A DNA stretch of 64,000 bases, from the NCBI GenBank assembly GCA_019828595.1, contig JAHQRK010000018.1, positions 496,001 through 560,000 on the forward strand, read 5' to 3'. The DNA is from Aphanomyces cochlioides. Lineage: Eukaryota; Oomycota; Saprolegniomycetes; Saprolegniales; Verrucalvaceae. Under the pieces are notes generated by a model. The model ran no database searches. It saw nothing but the letters and a program-made list of their open reading frames with translations, and was not told the DNA's origin. This document shows, piece after piece, positions 1 to 12,881 of the stretch. The translations under genes and the position numbers were made by a program. The number at the start of each line of letters is the position of its first letter. Position 1 is the first letter of the stretch.

Positions 1-976
1 GCAGCAAGTCGTGCCATTGCATGGTTTCATTGCGTTTGTGGCGTTCGCGTCCATGTCATTGGCTGCAATTGACCCGATTCGCCGCAAATTCTTCGAAGTG
101 TTCTACTACTACCACCGCGTGGCGTCGATCGTCGGTCTTGTGTTCGTGCTTCTCCACAGCGTGTGCATCCAGTATGCGATGATCTTCCCACTTGCGATCT
201 ACGTGCTGGCTTGGTTTGTTCGTTTCCCGACCTTCTTGAACCGCTTTGAGGCGACGACGGAAGTCCTCTGCTCCAAGGCGGTGCTCATCACGCTGCCATC
301 GACTCCCCGCACTGCGAAATGGGTCCAGAGCTCGAATCCTTGCGTGTTCTTCTGGGTGAACATTCCGTCCGTCTCGCGATTCGAATGGCATCCATTCTCG
401 GGCATTGTCACACCTGACGGCAAGTCGATTGCGTTCTGCATGAAGGCGTTGACGCCTGGTGGCTTTGTCGACAAGGTCGTTCGCCAAGCCAAGCAACAAA
501 CCAAGGGCGCGTTGACGATCTACGTGGACGGTCCTTACGGCAAACCAACTTTGGACGTGTACGCCTACGACTCGCTCGTGTTGCTTGCGGGTGGCATCGG
601 TGTCACTCCCATGTTGAGCATGATCAACCGCTTCCGTCAGTCACAAAGTGGACCGTCGTTGCATTTGTACTGGGTTGTCCGAACTCCTGAAGAGCTCTTG
701 GCGGCCGAAACGATCATGTTTCCATTGCCCGAGTTTGTCAAGGCAACGTTCTACGTGAGTGAGGCGACGGAAGATGGACGAGTGCAGACAGAATCTGGCG
801 AATTGATTTCGTTCGTTGCTGGACGTCTCAAGATGGACGAAATGCTCAATCCGACAGACTTCTTTGGCAAAAACATTGCGGTGATGGCATGCGGACCGCC
901 TAGCTTGGTCCAAGAAGCTCAATGGTATGCTCATCTTTGTCGGTTGGACTTTCACAAGGAGGTTTTCATTTTGTAA
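1..976 (+). CDS. Ferric reductase / NADPH-oxidase-like flavoprotein, 3' part
   Basis: This is the C-terminal part of a membrane flavoprotein that moves electrons from NADPH through FAD to haem and an acceptor such as Fe(III) or oxygen. The frame is open at the left edge (it enters at base 2), so no start is assigned. The first 75 residues hold two or three membrane segments with histidines (HRVAS and HSVC) like the last haem-binding helices. An FAD-binding stretch follows (motif HPFSG), then the NAD(P)-binding fold with GGIGVTPM and the ACGPP motif near the C-terminus. The end, DFHKEVFIL, matches the usual family ending, so the last exon is complete. The order of domains fits the FRE/NOX family. 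Which acceptor it uses cannot be told from this part. Confidence 0.85.
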   Translation, partial: QQVVPLHGFIAFVAFASMSLAAIDPIRRKFFEVFYYYHRVASIVGLVFVLLHSVCIQYAMIFPLAIYVLAWFVRFPTFLNRFEATTEVLCSKAVLITLPSTPRTAKWVQSSNPCVFFWVNIPSVSRFEWHPFSGIVTPDGKSIAFCMKALTPGGFVDKVVRQAKQQTKGALTIYVDGPYGKPTLDVYAYDSLVLLAGGIGVTPMLSMINRFRQSQSGPSLHLYWVVRTPEELLAAETIMFPLPEFVKATFYVSEATEDGRVQTESGELISFVAGRLKMDEMLNPTDFFGKNIAVMACGPPSLVQEAQWYAHLCRLDFHKEVFIL

Positions 977-1015
977 TTATACTGTGTGTCGTGGAGTTGG
1001 CATTGCAAGTATGTT

Positions 1016-1577
1016 TCAAACGCGCGCGGCTAAGCCAAGTGGTTTCGACTTTGACCAGACTTCAAATGCAAACCTACGCCACATCATGACCACAACATCA
1101 ACGAGTTGCCGCGTACCTGATGCCATTTTCTTCGCATTCTTCTCGAGAATCCAATTGATCAAATTCATGTTCCCACTCGGGGAACCATGTGTCGCCTCCT
1201 TCGACCTCCAGGTCGACTCGCGTGAGAAAAAGCTTGTCGGCTGTGGCCAGCGATTCCTTGTAAATGGTTTCACCGCCGCAGATCCAAACTTCATGCAATT
1301 GTTTCTCCCGCGCAATGTCCAAAGCGTGATTGTAGCTTTTCGCAACATCTGTAAATGGGGCTGCCTTGCTTTGTGCAAACCACGACGGCGAAATCACAAT
1401 GACCGGGCGGGACTCGTTGGTCGGGTATTCGTTTGCTGACACGCGGCCCATGATGGTCGTTTGGCCTTGCGTTTTGTCGAGAAAATACTGCCAATCCCGA
1501 GGAATGCTCCACGGTAGCGTGCCGCGTCTGCCAATGACTCGATTGCGGTCGCACGCGGCGATGATATTGATGCGCAT
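1016..1577 (-). CDS. Dihydrofolate reductase (monofunctional)
   Basis: This enzyme reduces dihydrofolate to tetrahydrofolate with NADPH for thymidylate and purine synthesis. Exons are 1117-1577 and 1016-1073, with a 43-nt intron. Splicing changes the ending from a chance stop to GIRFAFEVW, the normal last strand of the fold. The start at 1577 gives MRINIIAACDRNRVIG, the usual DHFR N-terminus; an upstream in-frame ATG at 1646 would only add an atypical leader. Visible motifs are LPWSIPRD (folate site), TTIMGR (cofactor site) and WICGGETIYKE (GG NADPH loop). The product is about 172 residues and ends without any thymidylate synthase domain, although many protists fuse the two enzymes. It lies tail to tail with the upstream reductase. 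The 1578-1954 interval shows no further gene. Confidence 0.9.
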
Positions 1578-1954
1578 CGAGGAGAGAATCAACTTGTGAT
1601 GAAGCGCACCGAAGTGACTCGGACTTCCTTGGCATGTCAAATCCATGGGCCAATCATGGTGGAGAATGAGAACCTGTGAAAATTAATATTCACCTGAGCG
1701 GTTACAAATATGAAACCGCTCGTATGGTAAAGTTTAGTAGAACTTTGATCTCGTGGAAGATGCAGCGAGTCAAAGTCACGGTGTATCATCATCTTGATGG
1801 CTTCACCTGACTAGATTGGATGCTTTAGAGCCCGCCAGAGGTAGATGGAATCGCAGGAAGGTACACAACACAGTTTGAGTTTCATGGATGTCTGTCGGTT
1901 TCACTGTTGAAAGTTTGAAACGATTTTGCGAAGTCGGCGACGGCGACAAAGATC

Positions 1955-3196
1955 ATGGTGGCGACGACAGTTCTCGACACGAAAGGATATCTCGCAGCCA
2001 AAGATGCTGTACATCAGCTGAAGCTTCTGTCCATATCGTCAGATAAGAATGACAGCTCAAGCAGTCCAGCGACACGAACGGATGGATATGTTAAAGTGCA
2101 GCAGCAAGTCGTCCGTGAAATGGATGCTGCGATGGCAGAGCATGCCGTCATTGTTCGCACGTCGGGCTTGCGGCCAGGCAGAGAAAACATTCTTATTGAA
2201 CATATCGATGTACTACGCAAGACGTACAGTCAAGCCCTAGAAGCACTGGAGAACGAGCACGACGTAGCTGAAAAGCGTTGGCAAGAGGAGTTGCAATTGC
2301 AACAAGCAACATATCAAGCTCAAGTTGAAAAGCAAGCAGCGCTACTTGCTGATCGAGAAAAAGATATGGAGCAATGGCAGCAAGAGCTAGAGACGCAGCA
2401 TTTTGAAGAGTTGGAGCGACTCACCAAGCAATATGACGACAAAGTGCTTGAAATTCAAACCCTCTGCGAAACCAAAGTCACTAACGTTGAAGCTACAGCC
2501 GCACGAAATCTCGAAAACATGAGGGAGCGCATGAAGGAGTGGAAGGCGGGGTTTGAAGCAAAAGTGAAGAGTGCCGTTCAAAGTAAGATTGAGCAGCTTC
2601 AAGTCCAGTCCGAGCGCCAACTACAGGCGGTTGTAACGCAGCTGGACAAGGAAGCACATGCTATCATGGCTGCCTTGCACGATTCCCGTCAGAAAGTCAA
2701 ATCCCTCGAACACAAAAACGATGATTTGACCCAGCAGATGGAACACTTGGTTGCTGGAGAGAAAGAAGCGACTGATAGACTTACTGCATTGCATCAGCAG
2801 CTTGCCCACGAGCAGGCAAAGACAGCTCACTTCCAGCAACTTTATGAAACATTGTTCGTGTCGGTCGACAACTTACGAAGCGAACATGCTGACGAAATGG
2901 CAAGGCTACGAGAGGAGCACATCAGAAATCAGAAAGTTGCGGAGCAACTCTTGACGACAGCGCACCAAGACGAGCTCGCAGCACTGCATAATCGTGTACG
3001 TGACACGGTGGCTCTGAAGTGCGCCGTAATTTCGCGACTTGAAGCTCAATTGGCAGACGCTACAGAGCGAGTCGAGGCATCGGAGGAGCTCTTGAGGCAA
3101 ATCAATTCTGATATTCAGAATTGCGGTGGATCAACTCGAGACTCTGAAATATTTAAACTTGACCTGGTCGCAGGTGGAGTCGATGTCGGATCTTGA
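1955..3196 (+). CDS. Coiled-coil protein, function unknown
   Basis: This is a single-exon protein of 413 residues. I recognise no named domain. After a short N-terminal region (about 90 residues, containing a serine run) almost the whole chain, from about residue 80 to 390, is heptad-patterned and rich in Glu, Gln, Lys and Ala, as expected of a long parallel coiled coil. There is no signal peptide or membrane segment. The first ATG of the frame at 1955 is used. The stop lies 25 bases from the stop of the convergent BEACH gene. Structural or scaffolding roles (cytoskeleton, centrosome, tethering) would suit such a protein, but nothing in the sequence shows which. Confidence 0.75.
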   Translation: MVATTVLDTKGYLAAKDAVHQLKLLSISSDKNDSSSSPATRTDGYVKVQQQVVREMDAAMAEHAVIVRTSGLRPGRENILIEHIDVLRKTYSQALEALENEHDVAEKRWQEELQLQQATYQAQVEKQAALLADREKDMEQWQQELETQHFEELERLTKQYDDKVLEIQTLCETKVTNVEATAARNLENMRERMKEWKAGFEAKVKSAVQSKIEQLQVQSERQLQAVVTQLDKEAHAIMAALHDSRQKVKSLEHKNDDLTQQMEHLVAGEKEATDRLTALHQQLAHEQAKTAHFQQLYETLFVSVDNLRSEHADEMARLREEHIRNQKVAEQLLTTAHQDELAALHNRVRDTVALKCAVISRLEAQLADATERVEASEELLRQINSDIQNCGGSTRDSEIFKLDLVAGGVDVGS

Positions 3197-3221
3197 TTCA
3201 TGAATACTGTAAATAATGATA

Positions 3222-6200
3222 TTAAAAGCCCAAATTGGTCAAGCGCTTCTGCAATCGATCGCGTAGGTACTCAGCATTAGGTGTGTAAATGCAGACTTCC
3301 CCAGTTCCAAGTCCAACAAATAAATGCATTTCGTCTTTTGAGACTGCTAGAGAGTGGATGGGACTTTGAAAGCTCCTTGAGGCCGTATTACTCCCGTCAA
3401 ACTCGAGCAAAATGTGCATATCATGCAATCGATAAACAATGACAGATTGCCCGCGACCACCAACCACGAGCGACTGACCATCCTACAACCAAAATTCAAT
3501 CTTCTGTTTGATTTGCCGAAATTACCTTGGGGAGAAGAAAGGCTTGAAGCTTTTGATCCACAACTGTACTCGTCAAGCATTTGCCGTTGATTGAGTAGAG
3601 ATAAAGAGTCGAGAATGTCTCGCAGTACGTGACAATTTGACCTATGGACGAAAGACCGACCCAAGTTAGCCGAGCGGGTTGATTTCGAGCTGCTTCCTTC
3701 ACCGGTCGAATTGTCCGTAGATATCGACCGTTGCTTAGAGTATGTACAATTAGCGTGCCATCGCGACTTGAGCTGATGACCAAATCATAAGACGTGGATA
3801 CTGCCACGCATGTAATGGAGTCGTCATGACCGTACAATGTGTGGCATGGCGACATTGTGTCTGACTTCGCAGCCATTGTCCACACCTACGTATTCGAATG
3901 ATAAAACTAGTCGAATAATTATATTTCTTACCACAACGGTATTGTCGGATGAGCCACTCACGAGATATTCGCCGTCTTCGCTAAGAGCAATACAGGTGAC
4001 GACATCGTGGTGGCGCATTAAAGTTTGGACTGTTTGTCCCGTCTCGACATGCGTCATGCGAATACTATGGTCCCAATGTCCACATGAAAAGACATGCTTC
4101 CGATACGATGCAAAAAGAACATTGGAAAGATGCATGGCCGTCTCGGCATATGTGGTTACTGCGTGAGTTGCAAATGGAACACCAATGGAGTATACCGTGG
4201 ATGGTTGTGACGCTACTTGGAATGGTGGCTCGTGATCTGGTGGAAGTTCACGGTATTTGTGCACTCCAACGTTACGGTTTGTGTCGATACCAATGATAAT
4301 GTCTCCTTCGATTGCAAGAAATAGCATGGGCTGACGAAATCTACTGATTCGTGTGCGAGGATATCCAACGAGAGAAAGAGATTGAAAAATTGGCATGATT
4401 AGGTCTTGGGCCAAAAAGCGCTTGGGATGGGGACGAAACAGAAGCTGAGGTGGCGTTTGGCCAAAACAATCAATTTGACGGAGTGTCGTCTCGTACAAAT
4501 GGGGATCTGTCCTCTTCAAAGACTCCAAATCCACCGCACCTGCATAAGTTAGATGAAAATAGACATTGCATGATGTGACTGCATGAGAGGTGCCACCAAA
4601 GAGCGGTGGTCGTTGTTTGTACCCAAATATCAAATCAATCCAGTGGTGAAGGTTAAGAGAGACATATTCACTCTCAAGAGCAAGGCGATGAAGTCGAATG
4701 AATTCCTCTGGTGAATTCTTTGCCCACGGGGGTAACTCCACATGGTGCACCACATCACCATTCTGCTTGACTCCCAAAGGCTCGTTGTTGCTGTTTGTGA
4801 GGAAATCTGGCAAGTAGAAAAATTCAGGAATAAGCTCACGCACATCGCTTGGGTTTGTTGTGCAGCTTTTATAGGCAGCATCGATAGAGTGGAACAAACG
4901 ATCAGCATGGTCGATTTTGCCTGCATAATATGAGCTATTAAAGTGACCATAAAACGCACCTCCCTGGAGCCGCAAATGATAATTCATAAAAGGTTGCAAT
5001 CGAATGAGAAACCCAATGACAAATGCTGATGACGAATAATGCGTGCCGTAGTGAAATGGTGGGAGTTGTGGCATGTCATCCATCTATGTTCAAGGTCACA
5101 AAAATAGGAGAGACAACGACAGTACACTGCGAGGCCCCTTCAATGATCGCTGATACTCCATCTCGAGTACTTTGTATCGCTCAGTGAAAAATGAAAATGA
5201 CTGTTCACTTTGCACCGCAATCGGACGTTCGAGATTTCGAAATGAAGCAGGATTTGTCAAATCCAACTTATCGCTTTCGTAATCAGCGAGAACCCATGGA
5301 AATATCTACCGACACAGTTAAAAGTAAAATTCAAACGCGAAGTACTGGATATTGAGCTAAGTCGTTGTACGTTCGGCCAGCAATCGAATTCAGGTGCATC
5401 AAATAGTCGAAATTGGAAATCTTTCTTTCAACCCACAGGTCAGTCATGTTTGATCGGTCAAAGAGTTGGCGTGGGTTTCGCCCAGCTAATGGCCACAGAC
5501 GTGGTGGCTGTAGGGATCGGATACACTGATCAACATTTTGACACTCTTTACGAGAGTGCAAATTTAGAAACAGTGACTTCCCATCTCGGAAGAAAAATTC
5601 CATCGCACACGGCTGAAACTGATACTGTCGAAAATATACATTAATGAGGTCCTACATGAGAAGGTTGATCTTAAATATAAAGAAACATACAAACCTGTAG
5701 TAAATACTTTTTCGGTTTCTTCTTGTTCTCAAGGACAAGTGTCAAATGCACTTGCGTAATCTGTAATTGCCCTGGCATTACTTTTGTTTTTGCAATAAGC
5801 TCACATTCAAACACACTTTCAGACATTCCATCTCGCTTCATTGACGACTGACCGGGAGAATTCTCTTCTTCTTCCTCTTCATCCAGCACTTCGAGCTTAT
5901 ACTTGCGGTAAAAATCTTCATTATATGCTGCTAAAGCTTTGGCTTGAAGTAATTCAGTTGCAAGTGAAATTTGAGCCTCTTGTGACAAGAGAAGAGGCTT
6001 GGGTGAAAGCGGCAGAGGTATTTCTTTAGCGTTGTAATAACGCTTGAGCTTAAGTCGTTGCCTCATGTGGTTTTCAGCGTTGTCTAATTTCCAACATGAA
6101 ATGGATTGCCTTTCACCATCGCTTTCTTGGCCCCATGGACCACGCTCATTTGTCAGGGATCGTAATATCCGCTGCCATGTATGACTCGCAGTCATGCGTT

Positions 6201-9200
6201 GTTTTTCGTGGGCATCGCTCATAGTTTTCCATACAGAGCGCTCATGATGGATTGAACTTGAAAACACCGTATCCATAACCTACAACATATATCGTTGAAT
6301 ATGTGCAGCGAGTATTCTGTTCACCCGCGCGTTGTATAGGGCACGCTTACATAACTTGGACATCATTTCCCACTTGACCAGTGTAAACGCTGATTTTGAT
6401 GCCTAGATACAACATAACGACACACAATAAATGCAAATTTTTACCGCCAAAACTCGTTGTAAGTGGACTTCATTCAACCACATATTGTCGTCGTCTTTTT
6501 TCATCACAGTATCCCAAATCGACCACTGAATATTTAGTTGGGTTTCATTTTGAAGCAGTGCCAAAAGCTCATCGTCCTCCACGACAATCGTCTCATGCAA
6601 CTCCCGTTCATTCGAATCGAGGAGTCGCAGCTGAAGCATTCCTTTATGTCTTCGCACCAAGTCCTTGATCAGCTGATACTGATTTTCGTGGGTTTCGACT
6701 GGCTGAAGAGAGCGCCGAAATTGTTCAACCATGTCCACAATCAACCGAACAATCAAGGGGTCGTTGCTGGAATGTGGAAACATGTCATTGAAGACATATC
6801 TACGTATGTAGATAAGGGCTTGAGCCATCTTCAACGTTGACACTAAAAGATTTACGACTACTCTCACCATTCCACCTTTTTGAGGCAGCCAAGTATGAGC
6901 AGTTCGTTCAACATCAACTGGAAAACGGAGCCAGTAAATCATGTCCAATTCTAGAAATACCACAATTACGTATCACAAGAGATATTATCATACTTTGAAG
7001 AATATCAATCAAAGAGGACACGACATCCCACGAGCAATCATCTTGATCATTATTCCAATGAGTACGTTCAAGAATATCGTACTCAACTAGAAAAGCCAAA
7101 TGCCACATGTTGGAGTATAATATATACCATTTCTGGCGATCGGAATCTTGTGATAGGTACTGCCACTTTGAGCTTTTTGCCTGAACTGGTGATTTCACCT
7201 GTTCACTTATCAAGTTAGTTAGGACTTGAACAATGAAATGACATTTCAGTTGGTACGCGAGAGCACGAGAAGATACAAGAGAGTCGATAGAAGCAAGATA
7301 AGAATGCACGATTTCCCATCCGTCTTGTTTCGATCGCATATGGTGCACAGCAACGAGGGAAATCAAATTTAAGCAAGTTTGGACATGCACAATGTCGGAA
7401 AAACGGACCATCAGTGCAACGTGTAAACGTGGATGGGGGGGAAATAATGAGATATTGCGTTGACTGAACTCTAGGAGATCAACAATATTTTGGACAACAT
7501 CGAGGCAAACATGAGGGTGACAAGAGAGTAATGTAGTCAAGAGGGCAGGTATTACGCTTGGACGCTCGATATAGCAGGAGTCTTCCGTTTCTATATCAGG
7601 GTATGGGCCACCGACCAACAATTCATAGCATAGAGGGGCTAATTTATCACATGTTTCAATGTATTCTGTGGCACATAATAAATAGGTAGAGGTTGTTGGT
7701 GATTCGAACTGCGCCCATGATGATCCATGTGTCAGAAAAAGTGTGACAAGTTGAAAAGCTTGCAGTTTCAGAGAGTCGGATAAGTTGGAGCGGCTTAGTA
7801 CCAAAGCAAACAGAATGTCCACTCCTTCAAGGGCCGTTCCAAATGAGCTCGATGGCTCTAGATTAAATATTTGCTCTGTAATCAAATCTGATTCCTGCAT
7901 ACGTTTACGTGCTTCTTGACCAAGAAGCTCAATTAAAGACTGACGAGACGTCAATGGCAATGTTTGCAGCAACTTCAGTAGCACAGACAAGATGTCTGCT
8001 TTTTGGTGCTCGTCGCCAGAAAATGAAAGGAAACCGCATAAAGCGCTCACTTCATCGGAGTCGAGATCATTCCTCCGACGGCAAATGATTTCCACCAAAG
8101 TTAAGAGCTCGGTACGAACAACAATACGTTCATCTTCATCTAGATGCGAAGCGACGCTTGCTTTGGTATCTGGGTTGATCCATTCGCGCTGATTGAATTT
8201 GCTCTCTTGCTTTTCAAAGTGGCTGGGCGATAACAGAGCCTCACTGCCCTCTTTTTCCCAAATTTCTGCTGGAGGAGTAAACCAATAGAACAGTCGAAGA
8301 TCATCCAATACTTTGCGCACTGTCAATATGGAATCCCCGATTGCAGGGTAATCAAGCACAAGTCGCTGAAGAATTTTCACAACATGCACTTGAATATCCA
8401 ATGGCGTAAATACCCAAAGGGAAAAATCTGCCAACCAAAACTTCAATGCCTGAGTTTGAAACGGGAGACCTTCATCTACAACGAGTGCATGCATTGTATT
8501 AAGTGCTTGCAACGTCATGTGTTTTGGGGAGACACGACTGAGCAGGTAGCCCGTGACCAAGAAGCCTTGATACTCCATCATAAAGCGTTGATTGGACGTG
8601 TTGTTCTTCAAAACTGCGCAAAAGAGCTTTAAAACATTTGCATTCAGATCGAGACTCTCTTGTGCATCAAATTGAGCAAACAACGGAAAGAGGACTGCGA
8701 TGCCGCCAATGCAATCCAAGACATCAGCTGCATTTCTGGTAAATATATGATATGTGCCATCCATTCGACGAGCTGCAGTTTGGAGTGATACCGTGTCTTG
8801 AAAATTTGAGCTTGAATCCAAAAAGTATTGACCTTCCCATACGCTAGGATTGTAGCTCCATGCAATATCCACCGCCCACTCAAATTCTTTTCGAAACAAC
8901 ACAGCATCGGGGCCAAGTCGATACATTTGTTCCATTTGGTCACTTGGTAATGGCTTCTTGAAGAAATATATGGACCCCATGAGCATGAGCCCACAAAGAC
9001 CGATTCTATATTGTCCATTTGAGGTCTCAATGATAGAGCAACCGACATTTCCATGAGCAATGGGTCCTGCACTTTATCAGTTCCGATCAATTTATACATG
9101 TCTTACCATCAAGATCTACCAACGCCACGTCTGCTATCCAGGCTAACTCGCCATTGATAAAAATTGAAGCCTCAGAACGAAGTCGAAAGCTTCCCGACAC

Positions 9201-12200
9201 ATGGACGATGCTGATGCAGTACCTATATATACAGTTTGTACGAACAATTAGTTAAAGTTGTTGACTTACCATCGATTCATTTCAAGTGCTATTGGTGTTG
9301 TCAACTCATGGTCGGGAGTATGATACTCGACAACGCCATTCCTCACTATGCAATGATAACCACGCATTCTCTTATCGAATAATGAAAAGATACAAACTGG
9401 TGATTGGTTCACTCGATCTTCCAGACGAAACCACGTTTGGAAGGTAAAACCTCTAGTTGGTAAAGTAAACGGAGGTAATTCTAATCCGGACTGGTTTCCG
9501 TCAAAGAAAAAGAATCGAGAAGGCTGCTCAATTCGGTTATGTCCTTGGATCATGTAATACAATGCATCGACTAGGGGTGCAACAACCGATGACATGGCAG
9601 GCTGCTGGAGCAGCCGAAATATACGTTTCAGTTGACGCACACCAATGGAATGCCATCCAATTTCTACAATAAGGTCGACAACCTCAGGCAAGTGAATTCC
9701 AGCTTCAAGTGAATCTAATAATTGATCCATTGTTCCGGGCTGAACCCAGCAACACATTGATCGGTTCAACACATCGAAGGCAGATGGCAGAAACAATGTC
9801 TTGAATTGGAGAAGGCATTGACGTTGAACAGAAGGTGTGCAATATGGAAACAAGCTGAAAAACACTGGCACTGCGTCAGGATTTCGGATTCGGCAAATAG
9901 ACGGATCACTATCCAGCATCATATTCCAAACAGTATCCATTGTCTCCCATGACGGAGATGATTTTTCGGCTGCCAGAAATACATGAACCAAAGGTTCATA
10001 CGCAGCACGATCAAGATCATCTCGTGCAGCCACCATTAACATCCTAAACTCTGCTTTGGATTCGCGATTCTTCGCCATAAGTAGAGTAAGCGTATGGACA
10101 ACCAAACGCGTGATTTCAATGTGAGCAGAAGTGCCGATGTATTGTCGTGAGTGCAGCAGGTTGGTGAGATGCACAAAGGCTGCGCAGTCTCGAAGAAGTA
10201 CCTGGAGCTCTTTGCGAAAATTGTTCAATAGCAGTTTGTCCATACATTCAACCATTTTTGCGACGGTCTCGTCAGTTGAATCGCCAACATGAGAGATGAG
10301 CTCTGATATCGACTGAGTAAAAGTTTGAAATAAGTTTGAGCGAAAGAAATCAAAGCGTTCGCTGCTAGAGTCATCAATTTTGTCAAACATGAGCGAAACA
10401 GCGCCTTGGAGAAGCATAAAGAACATTTCAAGCGTGAGTGGTACACATGGACGTTCATACAACAAGTCAAAGAGACATGGAAGTAAACTTTGCTGTGAAA
10501 ACGACTCAATGGGCTCATGACGTTGACATTGTTGGGACGTAAACTCCCGGTTAAGTACTGATGTCGAGGCACTCAAATTTGAAGTCACCCAGCGATGTAA
10601 AAGCTCCAAAGTTGAAAGACGAGCGACCCACATAATCGATCCTAGAGATCTTGGCCATTGGTTTAAAACTTGCAAAAGAACAGCAAGTTTGGAGTAACAT
10701 CGCGGAGAGAAAATGGCCATCTTGAGAGCGGGGTCTGTAGATTCAACCTTTGACAAGATTCTTACGATCGAGTATGTGTACAAGGCATTATACTCATGGA
10801 GTAGGAGGTCGCCTAATACCTGGTGGACAATATCTTCAGTCCAATCTGATGCTGTCGTTGCCACCAATATAAAGAGCGATGAAAGCATTGCATGGGCATA
10901 AACATGGCTGCGAGAACCACCCTCGGACAGACCAGCAACACATACGTCACTTGTGGTTTGAATGGGTTTTGCCAGCTGTGGCTGTGGCCTGGAAAACAAT
11001 AACTGGTGGTGCAAAAGTGTTGTCCATGCGCGGGTTTCATACATGACGGGAAAAACTACTCCAAAATTGTAGTCGATGATTCGGCGAAGAAAAGCAATTG
11101 CATGCAGCTCAACCGACATGCCGCAATGTGTAGTTCGGCTCAATTTCAAAACTTCGATTGCAATAAGCACAATTTGCTCAAGAAAAGCAGATGCCGTTTT
11201 CTCACCAGGTGACTCTAAGCTGAAAGTTTGACTCGCAAAGATGACAAAAAGACTATCGAAGAGAGCTTGATAGCAATGGCATGTTACGTCCAAAACACTC
11301 GTGGCTGAATTGTGTGGAACACCAGGTGGGCAGCTAGTAAGTAGACCTGGTACGAGCCAGTGGTGTATCTTTTCTTGGCATGACGCACACCATCCAAGCG
11401 GACTTGTTGAATTTTCTCCATCCCATACTGGAGGTTCACAGCAATTTTCTATTACAATCCAATGAGTACATGATATTTCACCAGAAGACGCGCATTCCAC
11501 TTCGTCTGACGCTACTTTAAGCGCCATTTCCTGAATCTGCTGAAAGGTCGAAGTGAGAAGGAATAGTTTCTCTCCCAAGATATGCCAGAGTGAAGTTGTT
11601 GATGCTTGGCATGCTTCCAGTGAGACAAGTACAATCAATCTGGCAAATTTGGTTTCTGATGTAATAGAAGATACATCAGCCGGTTGGATGTTGTCTTGAA
11701 GCAATAAGTCGAAGAGAGACAACAAAGCTGATGGAGGTAGATCCAAGGCCCTCAGAGTACTTCTTCGTACACAAAAATACGCCCCAAGCAGTGAAAGAAG
11801 GCTTAACTGAATCTGTACCATAGGCAGCGTCCGTCTTGTGTGATAAACGACATGAAGTATACAATCAATCAGGGACACATCCATTGCCTCAAACTGCGGC
11901 ATTGTTTGCTCTGGTAACTTCAATAATGATGTGGCTGGGATCTTGGATGAGGAGAAGAAAAATTCCAGCCATGCGTGATTCACGATATCGAAGGCATTCA
12001 CAATATAAGAATCATCTTTGGAAGTTTTCCGAGCTTGAGTTGAGTGATTCATGTTGTCCAAGATAATGGGAATATCACTGTCAGCCCATTCAGCCCATTC
12101 AAAAGTGCGCGACCTGACAAGGCATGCGTCCAACATGTTGGTCCAATGCAGCACTACATCCTCAAGGGTGTCGCTTGGCAATTTACTATCCACAAACCAT

Positions 12201-12742
12201 GACTGCAACGCAGTTCCGAGTTGCACGATTAAGTTTGGGAACGTACGAAGCATGACTGCTTGATTGCGGCGCCACCGTAATGCCCTAGAGACAATTCGGA
12301 CGAGTAATGGTAATTGCGGCGTGCGCTCTTCAATGGCGTAATTCAACTGCAATAGAACAAGGTCCAGTGCGCCGACAGGCCAATCACCCGTGCTTGTCTC
12401 GCTGTCTTGGAACGTTTGTTGAAGTAACTCGATGTTCCTGAGGAAGCTTAAAGTCTCTTCGTCAAAAGACGATGGCCTGTCGACAAGATGTGCATATGTG
12501 GTCCACAATTCTCGAAAGGCTTTCCATCGAGCACCTCCATAGTCATTAATGGGCTTTTGTGAAGAAGTGTCATCTCGATTCATTGATGACGACGAAGCTG
12601 GGGCGTCCAAAAGGTCCGAAATTGTGAGCTTTCTTCGCTGGGATAATACAAATCCTGTCAAATTGCTTGATAGAGCTTCGTCGACAAGACTGGAATCGTC
12701 ATTAACGAGCGACATCTCAATCTCGGTCGTCGTCGTCGCCAT
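3222..12742 (-). CDS. BEACH-WD40 protein (neurobeachin/LYST superfamily)
   Basis: This is a giant scaffold for vesicle traffic or membrane fission events. Eleven exons fit one frame: 9270-12742, 9107-9222, 6994-9066, 6445-6950, 6325-6402, 5695-6279, 5346-5651, 5126-5305, 3932-5083, 3526-3885 and 3222-3482, giving 3,029 residues. The first roughly 1,080 residues are helical, armadillo-like. A concanavalin/LamG-like fold spans the first two introns, followed by more helical repeats. A PH-BEACH region precedes the BEACH domain (near residue 2,350 onward), which shows [36 protein letters not shown] and [14 protein letters not shown]40 repeats end the chain ([23 protein letters not shown]). A 39-nt in-frame stretch at 6829-6867 could be a further small intron. 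The gene is head to head with the CHAT gene at 12882. Which family branch it belongs to is not resolved. Confidence 0.92.
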
Positions 12743-12780
12743 GATGTTCCTTCTTGTGTATCTTCTGACACGTCAACGAA

Positions 12781-12813
12781 AATATTCAATTAAAAAAACA
12801 TTTTTTGAATATT
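12781..12813. promoter_or_regulatory. Inverted repeat in divergent promoter
   Basis: In the 139-bp gap between the divergent BEACH and CHAT genes a perfect 9-bp inverted repeat, AATATTCAA / TTGAATATT, flanks a 15-base A/T-rich spacer. It could be a binding site for a dimeric factor or only A/T-rich chance structure. Confidence 0.35.
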
Positions 12814-12881
12814 GATAGAGATATTGAAATTCATTTTTCAAATCTTTTTTGAAGAAAAGGCCAAAAGATTTCAAAAGTTGC

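Noticed and set aside
6829..6867. A 39-nt GT...AG stretch in the BEACH gene as an intron
   Set aside because: It keeps the frame and reads as normal protein, and it is short for this genome, so it was left as coding.
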